A stretch of DNA of 64,000 nucleotides. Source: Pseudomonas sp. PDM18. GTDB taxonomy: Bacteria; Pseudomonadota; Gammaproteobacteria; Pseudomonadales; Pseudomonadaceae. Every line of letters starts with the position of its first letter. Positions within the stretch are counted from its first letter, which is position 1. Position numbers and translations under genes: made by a program. Shown here piece by piece: positions 49,744 through 57,801 of the stretch. The DNA lies in the NCBI RefSeq assembly GCF_014852585.1, contig NZ_JACVBX010000020.1, forward strand, positions 1 through 64,000. The letters run 5' to 3'. A model generated the notes under the pieces. It was given only the letters and a program-made list of their open reading frames with translations, did not search any database and was not told where the DNA came from.

Positions 49744-51939
49744 ATGTTCTCCTCCCCACTGCTCCAGTCTCTGCGGCGCCTCTGGGCGCTGGACAAGTTC
49801 GCCTACAGCCTGCGGGTGTTCGTCGCCCTCAGCGGGGTCATGCTCGCGTGCTGGCTGCAGGGTCGCCCGGAGCTGGTGATCCCGCTGTTCCTCGGGGTCA
49901 TCGCCAGCGCCCTGGCGGAAACCGACGACCACTGGCTGGGCCGCCTGCAGGCGCTGCTGGTGACCCTGGCGTGCTTCACCATCGCCGCGCTGGCGGTCGA
50001 ACTGCTGTTCCCCTACCCACACTTGTTCGTCGCCGGGCTCGCGCTCTCGACCTTCGCCATGACCCTGCTTGGCGCCCTGGGCGAGCGCTATGCGGCGATC
50101 GCCTCGGCCACCCTGATCCTGTCGATCTACACCATGATCGGCGTCGACCAGCGCGGCGGCACGCCCACCGACTTCTGGCGCGAACCCCTGCTGCTGGTGG
50201 CCGGTGCGCTCTGGTACGGGCTGCTGTCGGTGCTGTGGAACGCGCTGTTCGCCAATCAGCCGGTGCAGCAAAGCCTCGCCAAACTGTTCCTCGAACTGGG
50301 CGAGTACCTGAAGATCAAGTCGACCCTGCTGGAGCCGCTGCGTCAGCTCGACGTCGAGGCCCAGCGTCTGGCGCTGGCGCGGCAGAACGGGCGGGTCGTG
50401 GTGGCGCTCAACCAGGCCAAGGAAACCATCCTCGCCCGGCTGTCCCACGGCAGGCCGAGCCCGAAGATCAGCCGCTACCTGAAGCTCTACTTCATCGCCC
50501 AGGACGTCCACGAGCGCGCCAGCTCCTCGCACTACCCATACAACCAGCTGGCCGAAGCCTTCTTCCACAGTGACGTGCTGTTCCGCTGCCAGCGCCTGCT
50601 CAATCAGCAGGGCAAGGCGTGCAAGGCGCTGGCGAAGGCGATCCAGTTGCGCCAGCCGTTCGATTACAACGACAGCGAACTGGCCCTGGCCGACCTCAAC
50701 GCCTCGCTGGAGTACCTGCGCCAGCAGGGCAACCCGGCCTGGCGCGGGCTGCTGCGCTCCCTCGGCGCGCTGGCGGCCAACCTCACCACGCTGGACCGCA
50801 AGCTCAGCGGCGCGAGCAACCCCGACATGCTCGACGACGAGCAGGACAGCACGCTGCTGGACCGCTCGCCGCGCTCATTCAAGGACGCGCTGGAGCGCAT
50901 CCGCCTGCAGGTCTCGCCGACCTCACTGCTGTTCCGCCACGCCCTGCGCCTGTCGCTGGCGCTGGCCGCCGGCTACGGAATGCTGCACCTGATCCACCCG
51001 ACCCAGGGCTACTGGATCATGCTCACCACGGTGTTCGTCTGCCAGCCGAACTACGGCGCCACGCGCATCCGCATGGTGCAGCGGATACTCGGCACGCTGG
51101 TCGGCCTGGTGGCTGGCTGGGCATTGATCGACCTGTTCCCCAACCCGCTGATCCAGTCGCTGCTGGCGGTGGTCGCCGGGGTCGCCTTCTTCGCCACGCG
51201 GAGTACCCGCTACACCCTGGCGACGGAGGCGATCACGCTGCTGGTGCTGTTCTGCTTCAACCAGGTGGGCGACGGCTACGGGCTGATCCTGCCGCGCCTG
51301 TTCGATACCCTGCTCGGTGCGCTGATCGCCGGCATCGCGGTATTCCTGATCCTGCCCGACTGGCACGGACGCAGCCTGCACCGCCTGGTCGGCGGCACCC
51401 TGGCCTGCAACAGCCGCTACCTGCGGGAAATCATGCAACAGTACGCCAACGGCAAGCGCGACGACCTCGCCTACCGCACCGCCCGGCGCAACGCGCACAA
51501 CGCCGACGCGACGCTCTCCACCACGTTGTCGAACATGCTGCTGGAGCCTGGCCACTTCCATAAGGACGCGGAGATCGGCTTCCGCTTCCTGGTGCTGTCG
51601 CACACCCTGCTCAGCTACCTTTCCGCCCTCGGCGCGCACCGCAACCAGCTGCCGCCGGACGTCAACGACGACCTCATCGCCGAAGCCGCCGAACGCCTGA
51701 CCAGCAGCCTCGACGACATCGCCGCGCGCCTCAACGAGAGACGCCCGGTGGATATCTACAGCGACGAGGAAGACGCGCTGGCCAAACGCCTGGAAGAACT
51801 GCCGGAGGAACAGGACGACGCCCACCGACTGGTGCAGACCCAGTTGGCACTCATTTGCCGACAGCTCACACCATTGCGCACCCTGGCGGCGCACCTGCTG
51901 AAGAAGGACCTCGGCGCGGAACAGATCGAAGCCGCCTGA
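49744..51939 (+). CDS. yccS: YccS/YhfK-family (FUSC) inner-membrane protein
   Basis: 731 residues, ATG 49744. Two hydrophobic FUSC-type blocks (about 20-160 and 395-540), each with about five or six helices (VIPLFLGVIASALAETDDHWLGRLQALL; HPTQGYWIMLTTVFVCQPNYGATRIRMVQRILGTLVG), are separated by a cytoplasmic region and followed by a soluble C-terminal domain. The family is related to aromatic-acid exporters (AaeB/FusC). In E. coli YccS function is unclear. The GYWIMLTTVFVCQPNYGAT stretch is the strongest family match. Confidence 0.9.
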   Translation: MFSSPLLQSLRRLWALDKFAYSLRVFVALSGVMLACWLQGRPELVIPLFLGVIASALAETDDHWLGRLQALLVTLACFTIAALAVELLFPYPHLFVAGLALSTFAMTLLGALGERYAAIASATLILSIYTMIGVDQRGGTPTDFWREPLLLVAGALWYGLLSVLWNALFANQPVQQSLAKLFLELGEYLKIKSTLLEPLRQLDVEAQRLALARQNGRVVVALNQAKETILARLSHGRPSPKISRYLKLYFIAQDVHERASSSHYPYNQLAEAFFHSDVLFRCQRLLNQQGKACKALAKAIQLRQPFDYNDSELALADLNASLEYLRQQGNPAWRGLLRSLGALAANLTTLDRKLSGASNPDMLDDEQDSTLLDRSPRSFKDALERIRLQVSPTSLLFRHALRLSLALAAGYGMLHLIHPTQGYWIMLTTVFVCQPNYGATRIRMVQRILGTLVGLVAGWALIDLFPNPLIQSLLAVVAGVAFFATRSTRYTLATEAITLLVLFCFNQVGDGYGLILPRLFDTLLGALIAGIAVFLILPDWHGRSLHRLVGGTLACNSRYLREIMQQYANGKRDDLAYRTARRNAHNADATLSTTLSNMLLEPGHFHKDAEIGFRFLVLSHTLLSYLSALGAHRNQLPPDVNDDLIAEAAERLTSSLDDIAARLNERRPVDIYSDEEDALAKRLEELPEEQDDAHRLVQTQLALICRQLTPLRTLAAHLLKKDLGAEQIEAA

Positions 51940-51968
51940 CGCACTCCTGCAGGGAAATGCAGCGACCG

Positions 51969-52703
51969 CTACAGCCCGTGCTCGCGCATCAACTCGTCGT
52001 AGCTGCCGTCCTGGTGCATCTCGCCGATCGCTTTGTTGAACGCCGCGATGATCGCCGCGTGGTCGGGCACATGCCGGCCGACCAGGATGTGCAGGCCATT
52101 CTCGGTCAGCGGCACCGGCAGGAAATCCAGCTGCCCCTTGAGTTCGGCGAGGTCACCGTTGAAGTGCACTCGCGCGGTGATCTCGTCTTCCAGCGTCAGG
52201 TCCACCCGCCCGGCCTGCAACATCAACGCTGCGTTGACGAAACTGAACACCGGTACCCGCTGCAGTTTCGGATCGTTGTCGAATGCCTGGGAATAGGCAT
52301 ATCCGCGCACCATGGCGATGCGATACGGGTAGAGGTCGGCCAGTTTGGCGAAGGTGATGGATGAGCCCTTGCGCTTGATCAGACGTACACGATTGACCAG
52401 GTAGGGCTCGGAATACACCCCGAAGGATTCCCGCTCCGGCGAATACCAGGCATCCGCCACCAGATCGTACTCACCGTTGGCCACGCCGTGCAGCACGCGC
52501 GGCCAGGGCACTTCGATGTACTCGCTGGCATAACCGGCACGCTTGAGCGCCGCCTGCACCAGGTGCACCGCCACGCCGTTGCCGGGCAACTGGCGATCCG
52601 CGTAGGGCGGCCAGCGATCCGCCGCGATGCGCAGCACTTCCCCGGCCCGCGCCGCGCCGGTAACGCACAGGAACAAGAGGATCAGCAACAGGCGCAACGG
52701 CAT
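51969..52703 (-). CDS. Periplasmic solute-binding protein (SBP_bac_3 type)
   Basis: 244 residues from ATG 52703. A signal peptide (MPLRLLLILLFLCVTGAARA) precedes LRIAADRWPPYADRQLPGNGVAVHLVQAALKRAGY..VPWPRVLHGVANGEYDLVADAWYSPER. This opening (DxWPPY, RxLxGVxxGEYD) is characteristic of amino-acid-type binding proteins found as orphans, often feeding sensory systems rather than ABC transporters. No permease or ATPase genes are adjacent. It is convergent with yccS and preceded by the PAP2 lipoprotein gene on the same strand. Confidence 0.85.
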   Translation of the reverse strand: MPLRLLLILLFLCVTGAARAGEVLRIAADRWPPYADRQLPGNGVAVHLVQAALKRAGYASEYIEVPWPRVLHGVANGEYDLVADAWYSPERESFGVYSEPYLVNRVRLIKRKGSSITFAKLADLYPYRIAMVRGYAYSQAFDNDPKLQRVPVFSFVNAALMLQAGRVDLTLEDEITARVHFNGDLAELKGQLDFLPVPLTENGLHILVGRHVPDHAAIIAAFNKAIGEMHQDGSYDELMREHGL

Positions 52704-52765
52704 CGGGTTTGTCGTCCAGAGAGAAGCTTTCAAGACTAGACGCTGCCCACGGCGTCGCGCCAACC

Positions 52766-53539
52766 TCAGAACAGCATCGCCGCGCGCAGGCTCATGCCGC
52801 CGCCGGTTTCCGGCACCACTGTCACGTTGTAGCGTTCGCTTTCCGGGCCTTCGAGGAACAGGTTGTAGGTGAAGTTGGCGAAGAAGTTGCCCACCGCCAT
52901 CCCGACCAGCACATCGGTGGGATAGTGCTTGTCGCCTTCCACGCGCGACAGCGCGGTCAGCCCGTCAAGGGTGTAGAGGCCAGCCTTGGCGGTGTAGCGC
53001 CAGGTCGGGTCCATGTCGATGTAGTCCAGGTTGCGGCGGGTGAAACTGGTGTGCACGGCGGTCACGGCGGTGTGCTTGGAGGGGAAGGAGTCGTCGGGAA
53101 TCCCGTCCGGCCGCTCACGCCCGGACCATTCCTTGGCCTCCTCGACGAAGCCGGTCACCGCGTAACGGTCCGCCGCCAGCAGCGTCAGATTGCGCCCGCG
53201 CCAGCTCCACTTCTCCTCGCTGCTCACGTCCTTGGGCGAAGCCACCAGGGCGGTGACGACGCTCAGGCCGGTGGCGAGGTTGAGCATGCGGTCGGCCGCC
53301 TGGTTGGCGTCGCCGCCGAAGAACCAGTCGTGGTTGCTCGCCGACTTCTGCCACTGATGGTCCCAGCCACCGGCAGCGATCACCGCCGCGCCGGCCACCG
53401 GGGCCCAGACGTCGGCACTGGTGACCGCGCGCTGCGCCGAATCCCCTACCCTCTCCCAGCTCATTTGCGGTGCCCCTGCGCAACCGATGAGCGCGGCGCT
53501 GGCCGCCAGGGTGGCGACTGCCGGCAAAGTCCGATTCAT
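52766..53539 (-). CDS. PAP2-superfamily phosphatase lipoprotein
   Basis: 257 residues from ATG 53539 (GGGGGAG upstream). It has a lipoprotein signal with lipobox LIGC (Cys about 20), then phosphatidic-acid-phosphatase-type motifs: FPSKHTAVTAVH (motif 2, PSxH with the acid/base histidine) and LSRVEGDKHYPTDVLVG (motif 3, SRxxxxxHxxxD with the nucleophilic histidine). Motif 1 is less obvious. It probably dephosphorylates lipid phosphates at the outer or inner membrane face. It is one of two genes at the presumed rearrangement junction. Confidence 0.85.
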   Translation of the reverse strand: MNRTLPAVATLAASAALIGCAGAPQMSWERVGDSAQRAVTSADVWAPVAGAAVIAAGGWDHQWQKSASNHDWFFGGDANQAADRMLNLATGLSVVTALVASPKDVSSEEKWSWRGRNLTLLAADRYAVTGFVEEAKEWSGRERPDGIPDDSFPSKHTAVTAVHTSFTRRNLDYIDMDPTWRYTAKAGLYTLDGLTALSRVEGDKHYPTDVLVGMAVGNFFANFTYNLFLEGPESERYNVTVVPETGGGMSLRAAMLF

Positions 53540-53682
53540 GATGCTCCCCCATGCGCCCGGCCCACTCCAGGGCAGCGGACGCGTCAATGCATGAGCGGGG
53601 AAGGATAGTCCGGTACGTTCTGAAGGCCCCTGCCTTCAGTCATTAATCGGTAACTCTTCGTTTCCTTCAGCGGAAAAAGAAA

Positions 53683-53702
53683 AACCCCGCCGAGGCGGGG
53701 TT
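53683..53702 (-). terminator. maeB intrinsic terminator
   Basis: AACCCCGC / GCGGGGTT hairpin, followed on the minus strand by TTTTTCTTTTTCC, 18 bp after the stop. Confidence 0.9.
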
Positions 53703-53719
53703 CTTCGAATCAGACGGAA

Positions 53720-54988
53720 TCAGCCTTTGAAGACGTCTTCCACCGACTGCAGCGGATAGTGCTTCGGATACGGCAGGGTCGCCACGCCGGTCTCGATGGC
53801 GGCTTTGGCCACGGCGTCGGAAACGACGGTGATCAGGCGCTTGTCCATCGGCTTCGGAATGATGTACTCGCGGCCGAACTCGATGGCGCTCACGCCGTAG
53901 GCGTCGCACACGTCCTTGGGTACCGGCAGCTTGGCCAGGTCACGCAGGGCCAGGGCGGCGGCGATCTTCATCTCTTCGTTGATGCGGGTGGCGCGCACGT
54001 CCAGGGCACCGCGGAAGATGAAGGGGAAGCCCAGTACGTTGTTGACCTGGTTCGGGTAGTCCGAACGGCCGGTGGCCATGATCACGTCGTCGCGGGTGGC
54101 GTGGGCCAGTTCCGGCTTGATTTCCGGGTCCGGGTTGGAGCAGGCGAAGACGATCGGGTTCGGCGCCATGCGCTTGAGGTCGTCCGGGCTCAGCAGGTTG
54201 GCGCCGGACAGGCCGACGAATACGTCGGCGCCTTCCAGGGCGTCAGCCAGGGTGCGCTTGTCGGTCTCGGTGGCGAACACGGCCTTGTATTGGTTCAGGT
54301 CGTTGCGACCGGAGTGGATCACACCCTGGCGGTCGATCATGAAGATGTTCTCGACCTTGCCCCCCATGCTCACCAGCAGCTTCATGCAGGAGATGGCGGC
54401 GGCGCCGGCGCCCAGGCAGACGATCTTCGCGGTTTCCAGCTTCTTGCCGGCGATTTCCAGCGCGTTGAGCATGCCGGCGGCGGTCACGATGGCGGTGCCG
54501 TGCTGGTCATCGTGGAATACCGGGATGTCGCACTGCTCGATCAGCGCGCGTTCGATCTCGAAGCACTCGGGTGCCTTGATGTCTTCCAGGTTGATGCCGC
54601 CGAAGGTGATGGAGATGCGCTTGACGGTATCGATGAAGGCCTGCGGACTCTCGGCGTCGACTTCGATGTCGAACACGTCGACACCGGCGAAGCGCTTGAA
54701 CAGCACGCCCTTGCCTTCCATGACCGGCTTGGAGGCCAGCGGGCCGAGGTTGCCCAGGCCGAGAATGGCGGTGCCGTCGGAAATGACCGCGACCAGGTTG
54801 CCCTTGCCGGTGTACTTGAAGGCCAGTTCCGGATCACGCGCGATTTCGCGCACCGGCTCGGCAACGCCCGGGCTGTACGCCAGCGACAGGTCGCGGGCGG
54901 TGGCGGTCGGCTTGGTCAGCTCGACGCTCAGTTTACCGGGGCGGGGTTGGGCGTGATATTCGAGGGCAGCGGTCTTGAGATCAGACAT
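53720..54988 (-). CDS. maeB: NADP-type malic enzyme, short form
   Basis: 422 residues from ATG 54988. It converts malate to pyruvate, CO2 and NAD(P)H. The malic-enzyme core has SLAYSPGVAEPVREI, GNLGPLASKPVMEGKGVLFKRFAGVDVFDIEVD, the metal-ligand region FHDDQHGTAIVTAAG, and the Rossmann GAGAAAISCMKLLV (dinucleotide loop). E. coli MaeB is about 760 residues with a C-terminal phosphotransacetylase domain; that domain is missing here, the normal situation for this short pseudomonad enzyme. It supplies pyruvate during growth on C4 acids or fatty acids, alongside GlcB. Confidence 0.94.
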   Translation of the reverse strand: MSDLKTAALEYHAQPRPGKLSVELTKPTATARDLSLAYSPGVAEPVREIARDPELAFKYTGKGNLVAVISDGTAILGLGNLGPLASKPVMEGKGVLFKRFAGVDVFDIEVDAESPQAFIDTVKRISITFGGINLEDIKAPECFEIERALIEQCDIPVFHDDQHGTAIVTAAGMLNALEIAGKKLETAKIVCLGAGAAAISCMKLLVSMGGKVENIFMIDRQGVIHSGRNDLNQYKAVFATETDKRTLADALEGADVFVGLSGANLLSPDDLKRMAPNPIVFACSNPDPEIKPELAHATRDDVIMATGRSDYPNQVNNVLGFPFIFRGALDVRATRINEEMKIAAALALRDLAKLPVPKDVCDAYGVSAIEFGREYIIPKPMDKRLITVVSDAVAKAAIETGVATLPYPKHYPLQSVEDVFKG

Positions 54989-55091
54989 TTGGGCACTTCC
55001 GCTTTTGTTGCTTGTTGGACAGACGGGGGTCCGAGCATACGCACAAACCCCGCACCTGCCAAGGTAGCCCAAGCCCCTGCTGTCAAGACCT

Positions 55092-56543
55092 CTAGCGTAC
55101 GACTTTCAGCCAGTCTCCAGCTTTTGGCTGGCCAGTTGGATACAAGTCATTCAATAAACGTATACGATTTATCGAGTCAGATTCCGGACCGGATTCTGCC
55201 TTCGCGAATTGCTCGACAGTCTGCCCGGATTTGACCTGAATGACGGCGATCCGGCGCGGTTGTGCGAGTTTCTGCTCGTCGGCGCGCATCGGCCGGAAGC
55301 TGCGGATGACCTGCATGAAGTGGTCGTCTTCGCTTTCCAGCGAAGCGCGACCTTTGACCACACCAATGAACAGGTAGGCGTGGTCCTTCTGGTAGATCAC
55401 CGCAGCGCGGCGGGCCGGCGAACCGGGCACTACGCCGGTGGCCACCTCCAGGCCGGCCTGCTGGAAACTTTCTTCGTTCGATAACCGCCCGCCAGCGCCC
55501 TTGCGCAGGTACTCCGCCGGGGTCAGCTGGCCTTCGCGGGGCACCAGCTTCATACCGATGTAGGCCTGCTGGTCGGCGGTGTAGCCTACCAGCGCGGTCG
55601 GCTGGTTGAGGATGCCCCAGCCCGACGGGTAGGTCAGGGTGAAGTCCAGCTCGGAGTGGTAGAAGCTCTGCCCGCGGCGCACGCCGCTGGAGGCTGAGTC
55701 GCCGAAAGGCATGCCGTCGATGGCCTTCAGGTAACGCTCGGCGCCGATCTCGTGCTGGCTGTTGGCGGCCAGGGTCTGGGCGGGGCCGATGACCTGCTTG
55801 AGGCGCTGGTCGTTGTCCGGGTGGGTATCGAACAGCCCGTGGTAGCCGACCGGCTGGGTCGCCTGGCCCTTGCGCGCCGCCTCGTCGCGGGCGAAGTCTT
55901 CCTGGTTCTTCAGCACCCGCACCACCTGGATCATGGCGGTCGGGTCATAGCCGGCACGGGCCAGGTACTTGGCGCCCAGGCCGTCGGCCTCCAGCTCCAT
56001 GTCGCGGCCATAACCGCGCACGAAGGCAGTGCCGAGCACGTTGGTGAGGTCCGCGGCGGCGCCGACGCCGGTGCCAATGGCCACGGCCTGGCCGAGGATG
56101 CTCCAGGCGCTGGACTGGCTCTGCTGGCGCACGCTATGGCGGGCCGTGACGTGGCCGACCTCGTGGCCGAGTACGGCAGCCAGCTCCGCTTCGGAGCCCA
56201 GGTAGGCCATCAGCCCGCGGTGGATATAGATGTAGCCGCCGGGCAGGGCGAAGGCGTTGATGTCCGGCGTGTCGATGACCGTGAAGTGATACTGCAGGTT
56301 CGGCCGGTCGCTGGCGCGGGCAACCCGCTCGCCGACCTGCTGGACGTAAGCCTGCAGCTTGCCGTCTTCATAGCGCGGATACTGCTGGGCGATCTGCTGG
56401 CTGTACTTCTGCCCCATTTCCAGCTCGCTCTGCTCGCTCATCATCACGAAATCAGACTTGCCGGTGGCCGGGTTGGTGGCGCAGCCGCCGAGGACACTCA
56501 GCAGCGCCAGCAGGGTCAGAATTCCGAACGAGCGCAAGCTCAT
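55092..56543 (-). CDS. M48-family metalloprotease lipoprotein
   Basis: 483 residues from ATG 56543 (GGAGG seven bases upstream), overlapping the nuclease stop by four bases. A lipoprotein signal (LLALLSVLGGC, Cys about 21) precedes the zinc protease motif HEVGH (in AVLGHEVGHVTARHSVRQ) and the downstream glutamate ligand in DMELEADGLGAKYLARAGYD. After about residue 270 comes an accessory region, and the last 50 residues (VKSGQTVEQFAKAES..LNDLYPTGQPKAGDWLKVV) are LysM-like, suggesting peptidoglycan association. BepA/LoiP-type proteases degrade misfolded outer-membrane proteins. Confidence 0.9.
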   Translation of the reverse strand: MSLRSFGILTLLALLSVLGGCATNPATGKSDFVMMSEQSELEMGQKYSQQIAQQYPRYEDGKLQAYVQQVGERVARASDRPNLQYHFTVIDTPDINAFALPGGYIYIHRGLMAYLGSEAELAAVLGHEVGHVTARHSVRQQSQSSAWSILGQAVAIGTGVGAAADLTNVLGTAFVRGYGRDMELEADGLGAKYLARAGYDPTAMIQVVRVLKNQEDFARDEAARKGQATQPVGYHGLFDTHPDNDQRLKQVIGPAQTLAANSQHEIGAERYLKAIDGMPFGDSASSGVRRGQSFYHSELDFTLTYPSGWGILNQPTALVGYTADQQAYIGMKLVPREGQLTPAEYLRKGAGGRLSNEESFQQAGLEVATGVVPGSPARRAAVIYQKDHAYLFIGVVKGRASLESEDDHFMQVIRSFRPMRADEQKLAQPRRIAVIQVKSGQTVEQFAKAESGPESDSINRIRLLNDLYPTGQPKAGDWLKVVR

Positions 56544-57343
56544 GGCAATACCTCCATCATCGCCGGGTCGGTCACAGGCAGCATCCAGCGCGCCTGTCCG
56601 GGTTTTACGCCACCACGCTCGGCGCGGTCGATGACCCAGCCGCGCGCCTCCACCTGTCGACCCTTGAGATCGCGCAGGGTTGCATCGTCGAAGCGCTTCA
56701 CGAGTTTGGCCTCGATCCGCAGCACCAGCGGGCCGTCGAGATCGATCCACAGCCCGCCGCGATTGCGTTGTACCTGCTCGACCCGTCCGCGAACCACTGC
56801 GAATCCGCTTTCGTGAAGTTGTTCCGCCGTCTGCACCGGCGAGCGCTTCCACAGGCCGAGCCCGGCGCTGCGCGCTTGCCGCTCGGCAGCCTGCTGGCAG
56901 GCAGTGAGGTCGGTGTTCGGAGCGATAGCTACAAGGTAGCCCAGGCCTTCGGCGAGCAGGCGGGATTCGAGGTTGTTGCCGTGGGCGTCATAGGCGTGGG
57001 CCAGGGTGCGGCCGTACTTGTCCTTGCCCTGCTGGCCGGCAACCAGGCCGACCTCGCCGTCATTGGCCGCCACCAGTTGCTGCAGACGGCGCTGGGCTGC
57101 CACCGCGAAGGGCTCTTCGGAGCGGCCGCGATGGGCCAGTTCCGGGGCGTTGACGCCGATCAGGCGGACGCTGCGACCGTCGGCCAGCTTGAGCGTGTCG
57201 CCGTCCACCACCCGCGCCACGCGCACCGTTTCCGGCGACGAAGGCTTCGGGCAGGCAGCGGCGCTGGCGTCCAGGGAAAAAAGGACGGCCATAAAAAAGG
57301 CGCCCACGAGGGACGCCTTTTTCGAATTACCGTGAAAAACCAT
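56540..57343 (-). CDS. Exported staphylococcal-nuclease-like thermonuclease
   Basis: 267 residues from ATG 57343 (AAAGG six bases upstream). A signal peptide (KKASLVGAFFMAVLFSLDASA) is encoded partly by the rpmE terminator hairpin. The SNase domain (about 38-165) has VARVVDGDTLKLADGRSVRLIGVNAPE with the catalytic Asp/Arg residues and DKYGRTLAHAYDAHGNNLESRLLAEGLGYL. The remaining C-terminal 100 residues (VVRGRVEQVQRNRGGLWIDLDGPLVLRIEAKLV) look like an OB-fold nucleic-acid-binding domain. It is coupled to the M48 protease by a four-base overlap. Confidence 0.9.
   Translation of the reverse strand: MVFHGNSKKASLVGAFFMAVLFSLDASAAACPKPSSPETVRVARVVDGDTLKLADGRSVRLIGVNAPELAHRGRSEEPFAVAAQRRLQQLVAANDGEVGLVAGQQGKDKYGRTLAHAYDAHGNNLESRLLAEGLGYLVAIAPNTDLTACQQAAERQARSAGLGLWKRSPVQTAEQLHESGFAVVRGRVEQVQRNRGGLWIDLDGPLVLRIEAKLVKRFDDATLRDLKGRQVEARGWVIDRAERGGVKPGQARWMLPVTDPAMMEVLP
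57293..57322 (-). terminator. Intrinsic terminator of rpmE lying inside the nuclease coding sequence
   Basis: AAAAAGGCG / CGCCTTTTT stem, extended by CCC/GGG across one bulged A, followed by TTTTTT on the minus strand. It is 47 bp after the rpmE stop and within codons 8-17 of the nuclease gene. Confidence 0.85.
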
Positions 57344-57368
57344 CGTGGGCCTTTCCCGGAAATCGATC

Positions 57369-57584
57369 TTACTTCTTGCCGCCGAACATGGCGAAGCGCT
57401 GGTTGAAGCGGTCGATACGGCCGCCGGTGTCCAGAACTTTCTGCTTACCGGTGTAGAAGGGGTGGCACTCGGAGCAGACGTCCAGGTGAATGCCCTTGCA
57501 CAGGGTGGAACGGGTCTTGATCACGTTGCCACAGCTGCAGGTAGCTTCGATGTCTTCGTACGCGGGATGGATTTCCGGTTTCAT
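57369..57584 (-). CDS. rpmE: 50S ribosomal protein L31, zinc-binding form
   Basis: 71 residues from ATG 57584. [20 protein letters not shown] is followed by the four cysteine ligands of the C+ form (C16, C18, C37, C40; the second pair in [11 protein letters not shown]), then [19 protein letters not shown]31 bridges the 50S and 30S subunits; the zinc form is expressed in zinc-replete cells. It is divergent from priA, as in other pseudomonads. Confidence 0.97.
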   Translation of the reverse strand: MKPEIHPAYEDIEATCSCGNVIKTRSTLCKGIHLDVCSECHPFYTGKQKVLDTGGRIDRFNQRFAMFGGKK

Positions 57585-57801
57585 GGTCTCTTCCTCTCGG
57601 TGGTGTGCCGCCACCCAGTCTCTGGCAGAAGCCGAGCCACGGTCATCGAGGACCGCGGGCGGGATCTTTTACCGGGCACCGCACGGAAATTAAGGGCGTG
57701 GATCATACCAGAGAACGCTTTCAACGCAAGATCAGGCATGACCGACCGTCGCATCGCCCATGCTACCATCCGACGCTCCCCGCCGCCCCGGAATCCGTCG
57801 C

